Shown: one piece after another, positions 8,698 to 16,309 of the stretch
How the letters are laid out: each line of letters starts with the position of its first letter
Numbering within the stretch: position 1 is the stretch's first letter
NCBI RefSeq assembly: GCF_037546185.1
Contig: NZ_JAWMWH010000001.1
Location: forward strand, 496,001 to 560,000
Reading direction: 5' to 3'
Length of the DNA: 64,000 bases
DNA from: Nicoliella lavandulae
GTDB taxonomy: Bacteria; Bacillota; Bacilli; Lactobacillales; Lactobacillaceae
Notes under the pieces: generated by a model
Seen by the model: the letters and a program-made list of their open reading frames with translations, nothing else
Databases searched by the model: none
Told to the model about the DNA's origin: nothing
Translations under genes and position numbers: made by a program

Positions 8698-9348
8698 ATG
8701 AAAACTTACCAAAAATTAATTCCAATCGCTATGCTAGGTCTATTACTAGCTGGCTGTGGAAGCAAAAATAGTGATAATCAAAATGCTTCAATGAAAAACA
8801 GTGAATCAACATCAGTTAAGAGTAGTTCAGATTCATCTAGCTCAAAGGCTTCATCATCTGAATCCTCATCCTCATCTTCAGCATCAAGTAGCAGTGACAC
8901 TAGTAGTTCTAGTGCAAGTAGCGCTTCTGAAATGAGTAATGGCGTTAAGACTAAGAACTATTCAAGTAATAATTCTGCTCAAAACAAGGTTGGTTACCAA
9001 TCTGCTTCTGATACGGCAGGATTACCAACTGTTGATTTAGGTAGCGGCATTAAGGGTGCTAAAGATGGCGGTGCTGGTCAAGTATTCGTTAGTTTTAACA
9101 TGGGTCGTTGGTCCATTGCAGTTCGTGGAACTGATGTTAACACCAGTGACACTGCTACTCCAGCTGCTAAACAAATTGTTGCTTATCTACAAACTCATAC
9201 CCTTCCCGTACCAAACACGGTCGGTCGGGTAATGGCTGATATTGACTCTGGTGTTACAACTGTTAAGTGGCAAGATGGCAACGCAGTTCACTCTGTTTCC
9301 AGAAGCACACCAGAAGCAGCACTACAAGCTGCCATTGATGCTAAGTAA
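8698..9348 (+). CDS. Serine-rich lipoprotein of unknown function
   Basis: 216 residues from ATG 8698. An open frame extends upstream, but GGGGGAAA fixes this start. The lipobox LLLAGC places the lipid-modified cysteine near residue 18. A low-complexity Ser/Ala/Asp linker (about 30-80) precedes a compact C-terminal domain (about 95-216) that I do not recognise, containing FVSFNMGRWSIAVRG and TVKWQDGNAVHS. It is predicted to sit on the outer face of the membrane with the domain extended through the wall. A -10 TATACT lies about 40 nt upstream. Confidence 0.8.
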   Translation: MKTYQKLIPIAMLGLLLAGCGSKNSDNQNASMKNSESTSVKSSSDSSSSKASSSESSSSSSASSSSDTSSSSASSASEMSNGVKTKNYSSNNSAQNKVGYQSASDTAGLPTVDLGSGIKGAKDGGAGQVFVSFNMGRWSIAVRGTDVNTSDTATPAAKQIVAYLQTHTLPVPNTVGRVMADIDSGVTTVKWQDGNAVHSVSRSTPEAALQAAIDAK

Positions 9349-9395
9349 TTTTTAATTTGGATAGATAATAATTAGCAAAAAAGGGATCCTGATTT

Positions 9396-10727
9396 ATGAA
9401 GAAGATAAAACATGTATTAACAACGGCTGGATTAGTGTTATCCACAAGTGCGGTTACGTTAGGCATTTTAAATGTAACTAATCCTGGACGTACTAAGTAC
9501 ACCGCAAGTGCTTCAGTTAACATGAATCCGGCTTATGATTTGTCAGAATGGCAGAGCTCATTGACCGACGCTCAAGTTCAAAAATTGAAGAACGAAGCGA
9601 GTTTTGTCATTATTCGTGTTCAATATGGTAGTAATTACGCTGATAAAGTTTATCAAAACAACATTAGCCTATTGAACAAGTATGGTGTGCCATATGGAGT
9701 GTATAGTTATAGTTTATATAACTCCGTGGCTCAGGCACAGGGTGAAGCGCAAACGCTCTATAATCGTGTGCCAAACGCTAAATTCTACGTTAATGATTTG
9801 GAACAAACCAATGGGATGTCTAAATCTACTTTAGATGCTGCTACGTCAGCGTGGGCAGCTAAAATGCGCACGCTAACTAGTAGCCCGGTAGTGTTATACA
9901 GTGGCTTGTACTTTATGAACAACACCATTGGCGATTCTAAAAATGATTATGATACCTTATGGTTAGCATCTTATGGAAGTGGTGAACCAGATCCTTCCTA
10001 TACTTATGGATTATGGCAATTTACCAGTAGTTATTACAGTAAGGCCTTGAACAAGAGTATTGATGCTTCTGTGATTCCAGATGGTGGTAAATCAATGGCC
10101 TTTTGGACTGGGAGCAGTAGCGCAACGACTAGTAGTGATGATGACGATGATGATTCAGTTGCTGATAGCAGCCAAGCATCCAGTGCCAGCAGCCAATCTG
10201 CTAGCTCATCAGTAGCAACTAGCAGTGCGGTTAGTTCTAGTGCCAGCTCCGTTAGTGCTACTTCAAGTGCAAGTAGCTCTGCTGCTAGCAGTAGTAGTGC
10301 AACTAGTGTTAGTTCAAGTACATCAACGCAATCTGCTGCCGCATCCACCACTAATGATGACAGTTCATCTGATGATGATGACGCGATTTTCAGTGATAGT
10401 AGTGACAATCTTGGCTCTAGTACTGCCAAGAAAAATGATGTTTCAAAGAAGGCTACTAAGAAGCAAAAGGTCACTACCATTAAAGTGATGAAGCCAAAGA
10501 TTAATAAGAGCTTATACTATTCATCAAAGAAGATTAAGCGGGTGAAGGTCACTGCTAAGAATGGAATTTACGTTTATAACAGCGTTAATCACCGTCTTAA
10601 ACATTACAAGAAGGGTCAAGTCCTAAAGGTCTTATCGTTCAAACAACAAGGAACTAAGACGATCGCAATTAGTAATAATGGGACGCACTTCACTGCTAAT
10701 AAAAACTACATTAAAGCAGTTAAATAA
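9396..10727 (+). CDS. Secreted GH25 lysozyme with Ser/Asp-rich linker and C-terminal surface domain
   Basis: 443 residues. A signal peptide (1 to about 38) is followed by a glycoside hydrolase 25 domain (about 43-225) with the catalytic acids D48, D134 and E136 (VNDLE). A long Ser/Ala/Asp linker (about 236-335) has several runs of four to five aspartates. The basic C-terminal domain (about 365-443, KKIKRVKVTAKNGIYVYNS) resembles surface-layer-type or DUF5776 wall-associating domains. GH25 enzymes cleave beta-1,4 bonds between MurNAc and GlcNAc, so this is a cell-wall turnover enzyme. It ends at a strong terminator. Confidence 0.88.
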   Translation: MKKIKHVLTTAGLVLSTSAVTLGILNVTNPGRTKYTASASVNMNPAYDLSEWQSSLTDAQVQKLKNEASFVIIRVQYGSNYADKVYQNNISLLNKYGVPYGVYSYSLYNSVAQAQGEAQTLYNRVPNAKFYVNDLEQTNGMSKSTLDAATSAWAAKMRTLTSSPVVLYSGLYFMNNTIGDSKNDYDTLWLASYGSGEPDPSYTYGLWQFTSSYYSKALNKSIDASVIPDGGKSMAFWTGSSSATTSSDDDDDDSVADSSQASSASSQSASSSVATSSAVSSSASSVSATSSASSSAASSSSATSVSSSTSTQSAAASTTNDDSSSDDDDAIFSDSSDNLGSSTAKKNDVSKKATKKQKVTTIKVMKPKINKSLYYSSKKIKRVKVTAKNGIYVYNSVNHRLKHYKKGQVLKVLSFKQQGTKTIAISNNGTHFTANKNYIKAVK

Positions 10728-10730
10728 CTT

Positions 10731-10769
10731 AAAAGGAGTTGCTCTGTATGCAGAGCAACTCCTTTTTTA
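10731..10769 (+). terminator. Terminator of the GH25 gene
   Basis: AAAAGGAGTTGCTCTG pairs with CAGAGCAACTCCTTTT around a TATG loop, followed by further T residues. Confidence 0.9.
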
Positions 10770-10781
10770 TGATTTTAATGC

Positions 10782-10820
10782 AAAAAAATAACCGGCATGT
10801 TTACCATGCCGGTTATTTTT
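10782..10820 (-). terminator. Terminator of the VOC/ADH operon
   Basis: An 11-bp core stem (AACCGGCATG/CATGCCGGTT) is flanked by A-runs and T-runs on both sides. It lies just after the stop of the minus-strand VOC gene. Confidence 0.9.
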
Positions 10821-10828
10821 GATTGAAA

Positions 10829-11218
10829 TTATAGAATTTGACAGAATTCGATAGTTTCATGGTTTGGTCCTAAGATGTTAAAGAACCGAATACCGTTGTC
10901 CCAGAATGAAGGTATTGATTGGATTTCATCATTAACCATGTCGAAACCTTCAGCCTTAGCAGCTTCGAAAGCTTTTTCAACATCAGTACAGTTCATTGAG
11001 AAGTGGTTGATGGCACCGTTCTTCATTGTAACGGGGTCACCTTCCCAAGTTTCAATTACTAAGTCATTGTATTTCATGAAAGCACAACGGTTTTCGCCGT
11101 TATGGAATAATCCAGCTTGTTCAAAACCTAACTTCTTGTAAAAAGCGATTGTTTTGTCTAAGTCTTTTGATGGGATTCCAATGTGTTGGAGTCCAGTAAA
11201 GTAATCATTTAAAGCCAT
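10829..11218 (-). CDS. VOC-family (glyoxalase/dioxygenase fold) protein
   Basis: 129 residues forming one full VOC module of two beta-alpha-beta-beta-beta repeats. The first begins at LQHIGIPSKDLDKTIAFYKKLGFE and the second at NHFSMNCTDVEKAFEAAKAEGF, ending in GPNHETIEFCQ. The candidate metal ligands H12 and E125 occupy the usual positions. The fold covers glyoxalase I, dioxygenases and resistance proteins, so the reaction is not defined. It starts 21 nt after the stop of the alcohol dehydrogenase gene and is probably cotranscribed with it, which suggests handling of a related aldehyde or sugar derivative. Confidence 0.82.
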   Translation of the reverse strand: MALNDYFTGLQHIGIPSKDLDKTIAFYKKLGFEQAGLFHNGENRCAFMKYNDLVIETWEGDPVTMKNGAINHFSMNCTDVEKAFEAAKAEGFDMVNDEIQSIPSFWDNGIRFFNILGPNHETIEFCQIL

Positions 11219-11239
11219 TTTATATGCCTCCGCAGATAA

Positions 11240-12250
11240 TTATTTTAAGCTACCGTCAAGTTCAACAACTGACTTACCAGGACGCTTGTCTGAACCATCA
11301 AGCTTACCAACAACTTGGTCAAGTGAAAGAACGTTCTTGATAAGTGGTTCAACATCAATCTTACCACTTGCCATTAATGCAAGAGAGTCATCAAATGCGT
11401 ATGGGTTAATGAATGAACCCTTGATGTCTAATTCCTTTTGGAATACGGCATAAGTGTTAACAGTGAAAGTTTGATCTGGACGACCAACACCGAACATTAA
11501 GATTTGACCACCCTTACCAGCAACTTCGATTGCTTGTTCTTGAGTTTCTGGGCGACCAACAGCTTCGATAACGATGTCGTATTCTTCGTCAATCTTACCA
11601 GTTTCAGTGTTGATTACGTGATCAGCACCAGTAAGCTTTTGTTCTTCAGCTAACTTGTCATCGTGACGACCAGTTAAGTCAACGTGTTGAACACCGTAAG
11701 CCTTTAATAATTCAACGAATAGAAGACCCATGTAACCATCACCCATAACAAGAGCCTTGTAATGTGGTTGTAAGCTAAGACGACGGATACCGTGAACACC
11801 ACATGAAACAGGTTCAGTTGAACAAGCAGCCTTTAATGAAAGGTTAGCTGGAACGTGGTATACAACTGATTCTGGAGCAGTGAAGTAGTCTTCCAAACCA
11901 CCATTACGAGTAACACCAACAGCTGATAAGTCTTCAGCAAGTTGTGGACGGTCAACACGGAAGTACTTGTCCTTAGGGTAGTAGATGTTAGGGTCAACAG
12001 CAACACGATCACCCTTCTTGAATTGGGTAACGTTAGCACCAACAGCTGCAACTACACCTGAGTTTTCGTGACCTAAAACGATAGGAGGAACAGCATCTGC
12101 TGAACCTGGAAGACCGTTGTATAATGCGTCGTCAGTACCACAAATACCTGCGTATGCAGTCTTAACTAAAACTTCATCAGGCTTTGGAGTTGGAGTTTCC
12201 AAATCTTGGATTTCCATTTGTTTAGTACCAGTTAATACTAATGCTTTCAT
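11240..12250 (-). CDS. Medium-chain zinc-dependent alcohol/polyol dehydrogenase
   Basis: 336 residues. The GroES-like catalytic domain carries the zinc ligands C37 (GICGTD) and H61-E62 (LGHENSG). The NAD-binding fold has GDGYMG (about 171-176). The loop that usually holds four structural-zinc cysteines (around 88-105) has none: it reads DPNIYYPKDKYF, so only the catalytic zinc is expected, as in sorbitol dehydrogenase. The substrate may be a secondary alcohol, polyol or threonine-like compound. The ribosome binding site is AAGGAG. The promoter region has direct and inverted repeats (see below). Confidence 0.85.
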   Translation of the reverse strand: MKALVLTGTKQMEIQDLETPTPKPDEVLVKTAYAGICGTDDALYNGLPGSADAVPPIVLGHENSGVVAAVGANVTQFKKGDRVAVDPNIYYPKDKYFRVDRPQLAEDLSAVGVTRNGGLEDYFTAPESVVYHVPANLSLKAACSTEPVSCGVHGIRRLSLQPHYKALVMGDGYMGLLFVELLKAYGVQHVDLTGRHDDKLAEEQKLTGADHVINTETGKIDEEYDIVIEAVGRPETQEQAIEVAGKGGQILMFGVGRPDQTFTVNTYAVFQKELDIKGSFINPYAFDDSLALMASGKIDVEPLIKNVLSLDQVVGKLDGSDKRPGKSVVELDGSLK

Positions 12251-12335
12251 GAGTAAATATCTCCTTTGTGAATATAATAAATTTTTTAACTAGGACAGAT
12301 GACCTAGCTTTCAATAACTATTTTATATGAAATAA

Positions 12336-12410
12336 TCATTTGATTCCAAACATTTATTATTGGTCTCATTTGATTACACTTATAATACTAATGATTATTG
12401 TTAAATAATC
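12336..12410 (-). promoter_or_regulatory. Putative adh promoter with repeated operator-like elements
   Basis: On the minus strand, TTGGAA and TATAAA are spaced 16 bp apart. The sequence AATCAAATGA occurs twice with a 30-bp period, one copy overlapping the -35 region, and an inverted repeat (GATTATT/AATAATC, 4-bp loop) lies further upstream. This looks like a regulated promoter, perhaps for an activator bound on one face of the helix. Confidence 0.4.
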
Positions 12411-12577
12411 AACTGCTATTTTATCTAAATATAACGATAAATTAATCAATAAACGAATAAAATCACATTAGTTTAACACTTGGTAAGCAAGGGGAAACGT
12501 TGATTTAATGCACTGGATAGTTAATCATTTCACAATCATTAATAGCTTAATTCTAGCTTTTTTATTAAATATGCAAA

Positions 12578-12593
12578 ATGCAACCGGTTGCAT
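12578..12593. promoter_or_regulatory. 16-bp perfect palindrome, LacI-type operator candidate
   Basis: ATGCAACCGGTTGCAT is perfectly self-complementary with a central CCGG, the form favoured by LacI/GalR-family repressors. It departs from the cre consensus at position 3. It lies 66-81 bp upstream of the -10 of the fluoride channel genes and about 330 bp upstream of adh. No LacI-family gene is in the window. Confidence 0.45.
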
Positions 12594-12708
12594 GAATATT
12601 AAATAAAAATCATTAAATTTTATTTAATTTGTGAATTTATTAACTTAATTAGCTAATTTATAATTTATGGTACGATTAAATTGGTTATGAAAGGGAAGGA
12701 TGATTCGC

Positions 12709-13089
12709 GTGCGTAGATTAATGTATATTATTGGATTTGGATTCATTGGTGGTGCCATTCGTGAGTGGTTGACCATACTATCTGGAAACGACCATTTCGC
12801 AATGATTATTGCAATTAATTTAATTGGGACTTTCTTATTAGCCTTCTTAGTTGGCATTTTACCGCTATTATTTAACATTTCCGCTGATCTATTAAGTGGC
12901 ATTAGTGTTGGTCTGATTGGTAGCTTTACCACTTTTTCAACGTTTACAGTTGATTTTATTAATCTGTTCAAGTCTTCACTAATTAATTCATTTTGGTATC
13001 TTTTAATTAGTTTACTTGTTGGATATATATTCGCATTGATTGGAATTAAATTAGCTGATTATGTTAATGCAAAGGTGGGTGAAAAATAA
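12709..13089 (+). CDS. crcB1: Fluoride channel subunit, CrcB/Fluc (first of pair)
   Basis: About 126 residues with four membrane helices. Family motifs are GGAIRE near the N-terminus, NLIGTFLLAFLVG in helix 2 and the fluoride-pore segment GLIGSFTTFSTFTVD. Fluc proteins are dual-topology dimers that export fluoride passively. In lactobacilli two different subunits encoded in tandem form a heterodimer. I prefer the GTG start at 12709, 9 nt after GGGAAGG; the ATG at 12700 abuts that sequence and leaves no spacing. The stop overlaps the next ATG by one base. Confidence 0.88.
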   Translation: MRRLMYIIGFGFIGGAIREWLTILSGNDHFAMIIAINLIGTFLLAFLVGILPLLFNISADLLSGISVGLIGSFTTFSTFTVDFINLFKSSLINSFWYLLISLLVGYIFALIGIKLADYVNAKVGEK

Positions 13090-13439
13090 TGCTAACCAAA
13101 ATTATAATTGTCGGTTTAGCGGCCTCACTCGGTGCGGTTTTTCGTTATGCACTCATTGAATTAATTGGTAATAAGTGGGGGTGGAAAGATTTTCCATTAG
13201 CAACGGTAGTGATCAATGTTTCAGGAGCATTTATCCTAGGATTACTGGCCGGTCATCTACCCACTGCCTCGTTATCATATTTGATTGGTAGTGGAGTGAT
13301 GGGTGGTTACACCACATTTTCAACATACATGAATGAAACCGTTCGACTCCAATTTAGGAGTTATTCACTTTCAATGCTGTATTTCTTTGGAACTTCGATT
13401 TTGGGGATTGCGGCAGCGCTTGTGGGGATGGCATTATAA
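13089..13439 (+). CDS. crcB2: Fluoride channel subunit, CrcB/Fluc (second of pair)
   Basis: 116 residues with four membrane helices. The motifs are GAVFRYALIE, NVSGAFILGLLAG and GVMGGYTTFSTYMNE. It differs clearly from the first subunit, as expected for a heterodimeric Fluc pair in which each gene has fixed opposite topology. It is coupled to the first subunit by a TAATG overlap and ends at a strong terminator. Confidence 0.9.
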   Translation: MLTKIIIVGLAASLGAVFRYALIELIGNKWGWKDFPLATVVINVSGAFILGLLAGHLPTASLSYLIGSGVMGGYTTFSTYMNETVRLQFRSYSLSMLYFFGTSILGIAAALVGMAL

Positions 13440-13442
13440 AAA

Positions 13443-13482
13443 GCAAAAAAGACTGAAAAAAATTTTTTTCAGTCTTTTTTTG
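13443..13482 (+). terminator. Terminator of the fluoride channel operon
   Basis: AAAAAAGACTGAAAAAAA and TTTTTTTCAGTCTTTTTT form a nearly loopless A/T-rich hairpin followed by T residues. Confidence 0.8.
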
Positions 13483-13549
13483 TGCATTTTATTTAGTGAT
13501 GATAATGGTTTGATGATTTTTAACTATTTTTATTGTGCACGATGATTCA

Positions 13550-13577
13550 TTGACCTAAAAAAAGACAAATGTATAAT
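13550..13577 (+). promoter_or_regulatory. Promoter of the nrdIEF operon
   Basis: TTGACC and TATAAT are separated by 16 bp. The NrdR boxes lie immediately downstream of the -10. Confidence 0.75.
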
Positions 13578-13592
13578 GGTTTTTGTCGACTA

Positions 13593-13608
13593 ACACAATA
13601 TATAGCGG
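13593..13608. promoter_or_regulatory. NrdR box 1 of the nrd operon
   Basis: ACACAATATATAGCGG matches the left and central part of the NrdR consensus acaCwAtATaTwgtgt. It lies about 15 bp after the -10, so bound NrdR would block transcription start. Confidence 0.8.
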
Positions 13609-13622
13609 TAATGCATTACTTA

Positions 13623-13638
13623 ACACAATATATAGTAT
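13623..13638. promoter_or_regulatory. NrdR box 2 of the nrd operon
   Basis: ACACAATATATAGTAT repeats box 1 exactly over its first 13 bases, with a start-to-start distance of 30 bp (about three helical turns). That spacing is typical of paired NrdR boxes. Confidence 0.85.
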
Positions 13639-13652
13639 AAGAGGGTTTTGTA

Positions 13653-14135
13653 ATGAACGATCATATTAACATTCTATACGTCAGTCTTAGCGGTAATACT
13701 AAAGCGTTTATTCAGAAATTAACGACAGAACTAGCGAAGCAATCGATTATTGTAAATTCAATTAACGTTCGTGAACGACCAACCCAAAAGAAGTTGTTAG
13801 AACCATTCGTAACGTTTTTACCAGCTTTTTTAAAGGGTGGTAACGGAATTGATAACGGCTTCAAAGAAATTTTGACTACGCCATTACGTCGCTATTTGGA
13901 ATTTGCAGATAACTATAAACAATGCTACGGCATTATTGGTAGTGGTAATCGTAACTTTAATAAGCAGTTTGCACTGACCGCTAAACAATATGCGAATGAC
14001 TTCGGATTTCCATATTTAACTGATTTTGAACTAAAAGGGTCGAAAAGCGATGTCACTAAAATTAGTGCGCTTTTGATAAAGAAACAATCCGAAAATAGTT
14101 TAGCTATCGAAGGGAGTGCAGACACTAATGCCTAA
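13653..14135 (+). CDS. nrdI: NrdI, flavodoxin-like class Ib RNR maturase
   Basis: 160 residues. The FMN-binding loop SLSGNTKAFI is at the N-terminus, and the family motifs FLKGGNGIDNG and GSGNRNFNKQF (which contacts FMN) follow. NrdI supplies the oxidant needed to build the Mn(III)2-tyrosyl radical cofactor of NrdF. It is the first gene of the operon and overlaps nrdE by 8 nt. The C-terminus is about 20 residues longer than the second NrdI of this window. No nrdH glutaredoxin gene accompanies it. Confidence 0.9.
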   Translation: MNDHINILYVSLSGNTKAFIQKLTTELAKQSIIVNSINVRERPTQKKLLEPFVTFLPAFLKGGNGIDNGFKEILTTPLRRYLEFADNYKQCYGIIGSGNRNFNKQFALTAKQYANDFGFPYLTDFELKGSKSDVTKISALLIKKQSENSLAIEGSADTNA

Positions 14136-16299
14136 AAAGAGTACTGCAGAACTTGATAAAAGCTATTTTTATTTAAATAACATGGTCAATGTCCCTGACG
14201 GTGGTCAAATTCAATTGCATTATGACCAAGAGGCGCTAGCTGCATTCTTCAAGGAAACCGTGCAACCCCAAACAATGCAGTTTGCGTCACTTGATGATAA
14301 GTTGGAATATTTAGTTGATCACGAATACATTGATGCCAATATTTTATCGCAGTATCGTCATTCATTTATCAGTTCGTTATTTGAAAAAATGCATCATTTT
14401 GATTTTTATTTTAAAAGTTTTATGGGTGCGTATAAGTTCTACATGCAATACGCAATGAAGACCAATGATGGAAAACAATTCCTAGAAAACTTTGCAGATC
14501 GAGTTGTTTTTAATGCATTGTACTTAGGTCACGGTGATGCAAAGCTAGCAGAATCGATTGCTGATGAGTTAATCCATCAACGTTATCAACCAGCTACCCC
14601 TACGTTCTTGAACGCTGCCAAGAAGCGACGGGGCGAGATGGTATCTTGTTTCTTGCTTGACTTGAATGATTCAATGTTATCAATTGGCCGGGGAATTAAT
14701 TCGGCACTAGAGCTATCTAAGTTAGGCGGTGGCGTTGGGGTGAACCTTTCGAACCTGCGGGCTTCAGGGGATTCCATTAAGCAAATTGAAAATGCTTCAT
14801 CTGGTGTCATCCCCGTAATGAAGCTATTGGAAGATTCATTTAGTTATAGTAATCAATTAGGGCAACGAAATGGTGCCGGAGTGGTTTATCTGAACGTTTT
14901 TCATCCAGATATTATGCGATTCCTAGCAACGAAGAAGGAAAACGCTGATGAAAAAATTCGGGTGAAGACCCTTTCGCTAGGGTTAGTAGTTCCAGATCAG
15001 TACTATCAATTACTAAAAACGAACCAACCAATGTATTTATTTAGTCCATATGATGTCGAACGTGAATACGGGAAACCATTTGCTTACGTTGACATTACTA
15101 AGGAATATGATCGACTAGTTGCAAATGACAATATTAAAAAAGCCAAAATTAACGCCCGTCAATTAGAACAAGAAATTTCTAGATTACAACAAGAATCTGG
15201 TTATCCATACATTTTAAATATTGATACGGCTAACCGTGATAATCCAGTTGATGGCAAAATCATTATGAGTAACCTATGCAGTGAAATTTTACAACCTCAA
15301 TCGCCTTCTAAAATTAATCCAGACTTATCTTATGAACACGTTGGCACCGATATTTCATGTAATTTGGGATCTACCAACATTATGAATATGCTAGATTCTG
15401 ATGATTTCGGCAAATCAGTTAATACTGCTGTTCGCGCATTAACTACGGTGACCGACGAAACGGACATCAAAGAAGTACCAACGGTGCAAAATGGAAATCG
15501 CAAGTACCACACGATTGGATTAGGTGCAATGGGCTTGCACACGGCGTTAGCGCGCCATCAGATTGAATATGGATCACCCGAGGCGCTAGAACTGACCGAT
15601 GCGTATTTCCTAGCCCTTAATTATTATTCTTTAGTGGCTAGTAATGAAATCGCCAAGGAACGGAATGCAACGTTCGAACAGTTTGAATATTCTCAATATG
15701 CCGATGGAACGTATTTTGACCAATATTTAACAGCTGATTTTACATTTAAATCGCCACGGGTAGCTGCCATCTTTAGCCATATTAAATTACCACGGGTTAG
15801 TGATTGGCAAAGACTTAAGGAATCAGTAATGAAAGATGGCCTTTACCATCGGAACCGGTTGGCGGTGGCACCGAACGGATCCATTTCATATGTGAATGAA
15901 ACGAGTGCATCGTTGCAGCCAATTACGCAATTGGTAGAGCAACGCCAAGAAAATAAGGTCGGTTCTATTTTCTATCCAGCACCTTACCTGTCGAATGAAA
16001 CAATTAAATATTATCAATCCGCATATGATATGGATCAACGCAAGATCATTAATACCTATGCGGTGGCCCAAAAGCATATCGATCAGGGGATGAGTTTAAC
16101 ATTATTCCTCCGTTCTAAATTACCGGACGGCTTATATGAATGGAAACGACCAGGTGATAATCAGATGACCACTCGTGATTTAAACCGACTGCGTAACTAT
16201 GCTTGGACTAAGGGGATTAAGTCACTGTACTATGTTCGGACCTACACTGAAGATGATGAATTTAGTGGGGCGAACGAATGTGAATCTTGCATGATTTAG
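14128..16299 (+). CDS. nrdE: Ribonucleoside-diphosphate reductase class Ib, large subunit
   Basis: 723 residues, the usual NrdE length. Recognised features are the N-terminal domain without an ATP cone, PATPTFLNAAKKRRGEMVSC with the first redox cysteine, GGGVGVNLSNLR, the active-site region around SNLCSEIL, DISCNLGSTNIMNML, PNGSISYVNETSAS, and the C-terminal redox pair CESCMI. It reduces ribonucleoside diphosphates using the radical generated in NrdF. The ATG at 14128 lies 12 nt after GGGAG; the GTG at 14116 falls next to that sequence and is unlikely. The gene overlaps nrdI by 8 nt. Confidence 0.95.
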   Translation: MPKKSTAELDKSYFYLNNMVNVPDGGQIQLHYDQEALAAFFKETVQPQTMQFASLDDKLEYLVDHEYIDANILSQYRHSFISSLFEKMHHFDFYFKSFMGAYKFYMQYAMKTNDGKQFLENFADRVVFNALYLGHGDAKLAESIADELIHQRYQPATPTFLNAAKKRRGEMVSCFLLDLNDSMLSIGRGINSALELSKLGGGVGVNLSNLRASGDSIKQIENASSGVIPVMKLLEDSFSYSNQLGQRNGAGVVYLNVFHPDIMRFLATKKENADEKIRVKTLSLGLVVPDQYYQLLKTNQPMYLFSPYDVEREYGKPFAYVDITKEYDRLVANDNIKKAKINARQLEQEISRLQQESGYPYILNIDTANRDNPVDGKIIMSNLCSEILQPQSPSKINPDLSYEHVGTDISCNLGSTNIMNMLDSDDFGKSVNTAVRALTTVTDETDIKEVPTVQNGNRKYHTIGLGAMGLHTALARHQIEYGSPEALELTDAYFLALNYYSLVASNEIAKERNATFEQFEYSQYADGTYFDQYLTADFTFKSPRVAAIFSHIKLPRVSDWQRLKESVMKDGLYHRNRLAVAPNGSISYVNETSASLQPITQLVEQRQENKVGSIFYPAPYLSNETIKYYQSAYDMDQRKIINTYAVAQKHIDQGMSLTLFLRSKLPDGLYEWKRPGDNQMTTRDLNRLRNYAWTKGIKSLYYVRTYTEDDEFSGANECESCMI

Positions 16300-16309
16300 G
16301 AGGACAACA

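Larger units (their letters stand above)
12251..12708. other. 458-bp AT-rich intergenic region between adh and the fluoride channel pair
   Basis: No coding potential was seen. It holds the divergent promoters, the direct repeat TCATTTGATT (12336-12345 and 12366-12375), the inverted repeat GATTATT/AATAATC (12393-12410), a 16-bp palindrome (12578-12593) and a -10 TATAAT at 12659-12664 for the channel genes. I looked for a crcB-type fluoride riboswitch and did not find its conserved core. Confidence 0.6.

Noticed and set aside
8790..8940. Repeated short units that might suggest a CRISPR or direct-repeat array
   Set aside because: They are serine codon repeats inside the lipoprotein linker, without unique spacers.
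10034..10480. Long antisense and alternate-frame open frames over the GH25 linker
   Set aside because: They are caused by the low-complexity Ser/Ala/Asp coding repeats.
12251..12708. Fluoride riboswitch before the crcB pair
   Set aside because: The conserved pseudoknot core of the crcB motif was not found in the leader.
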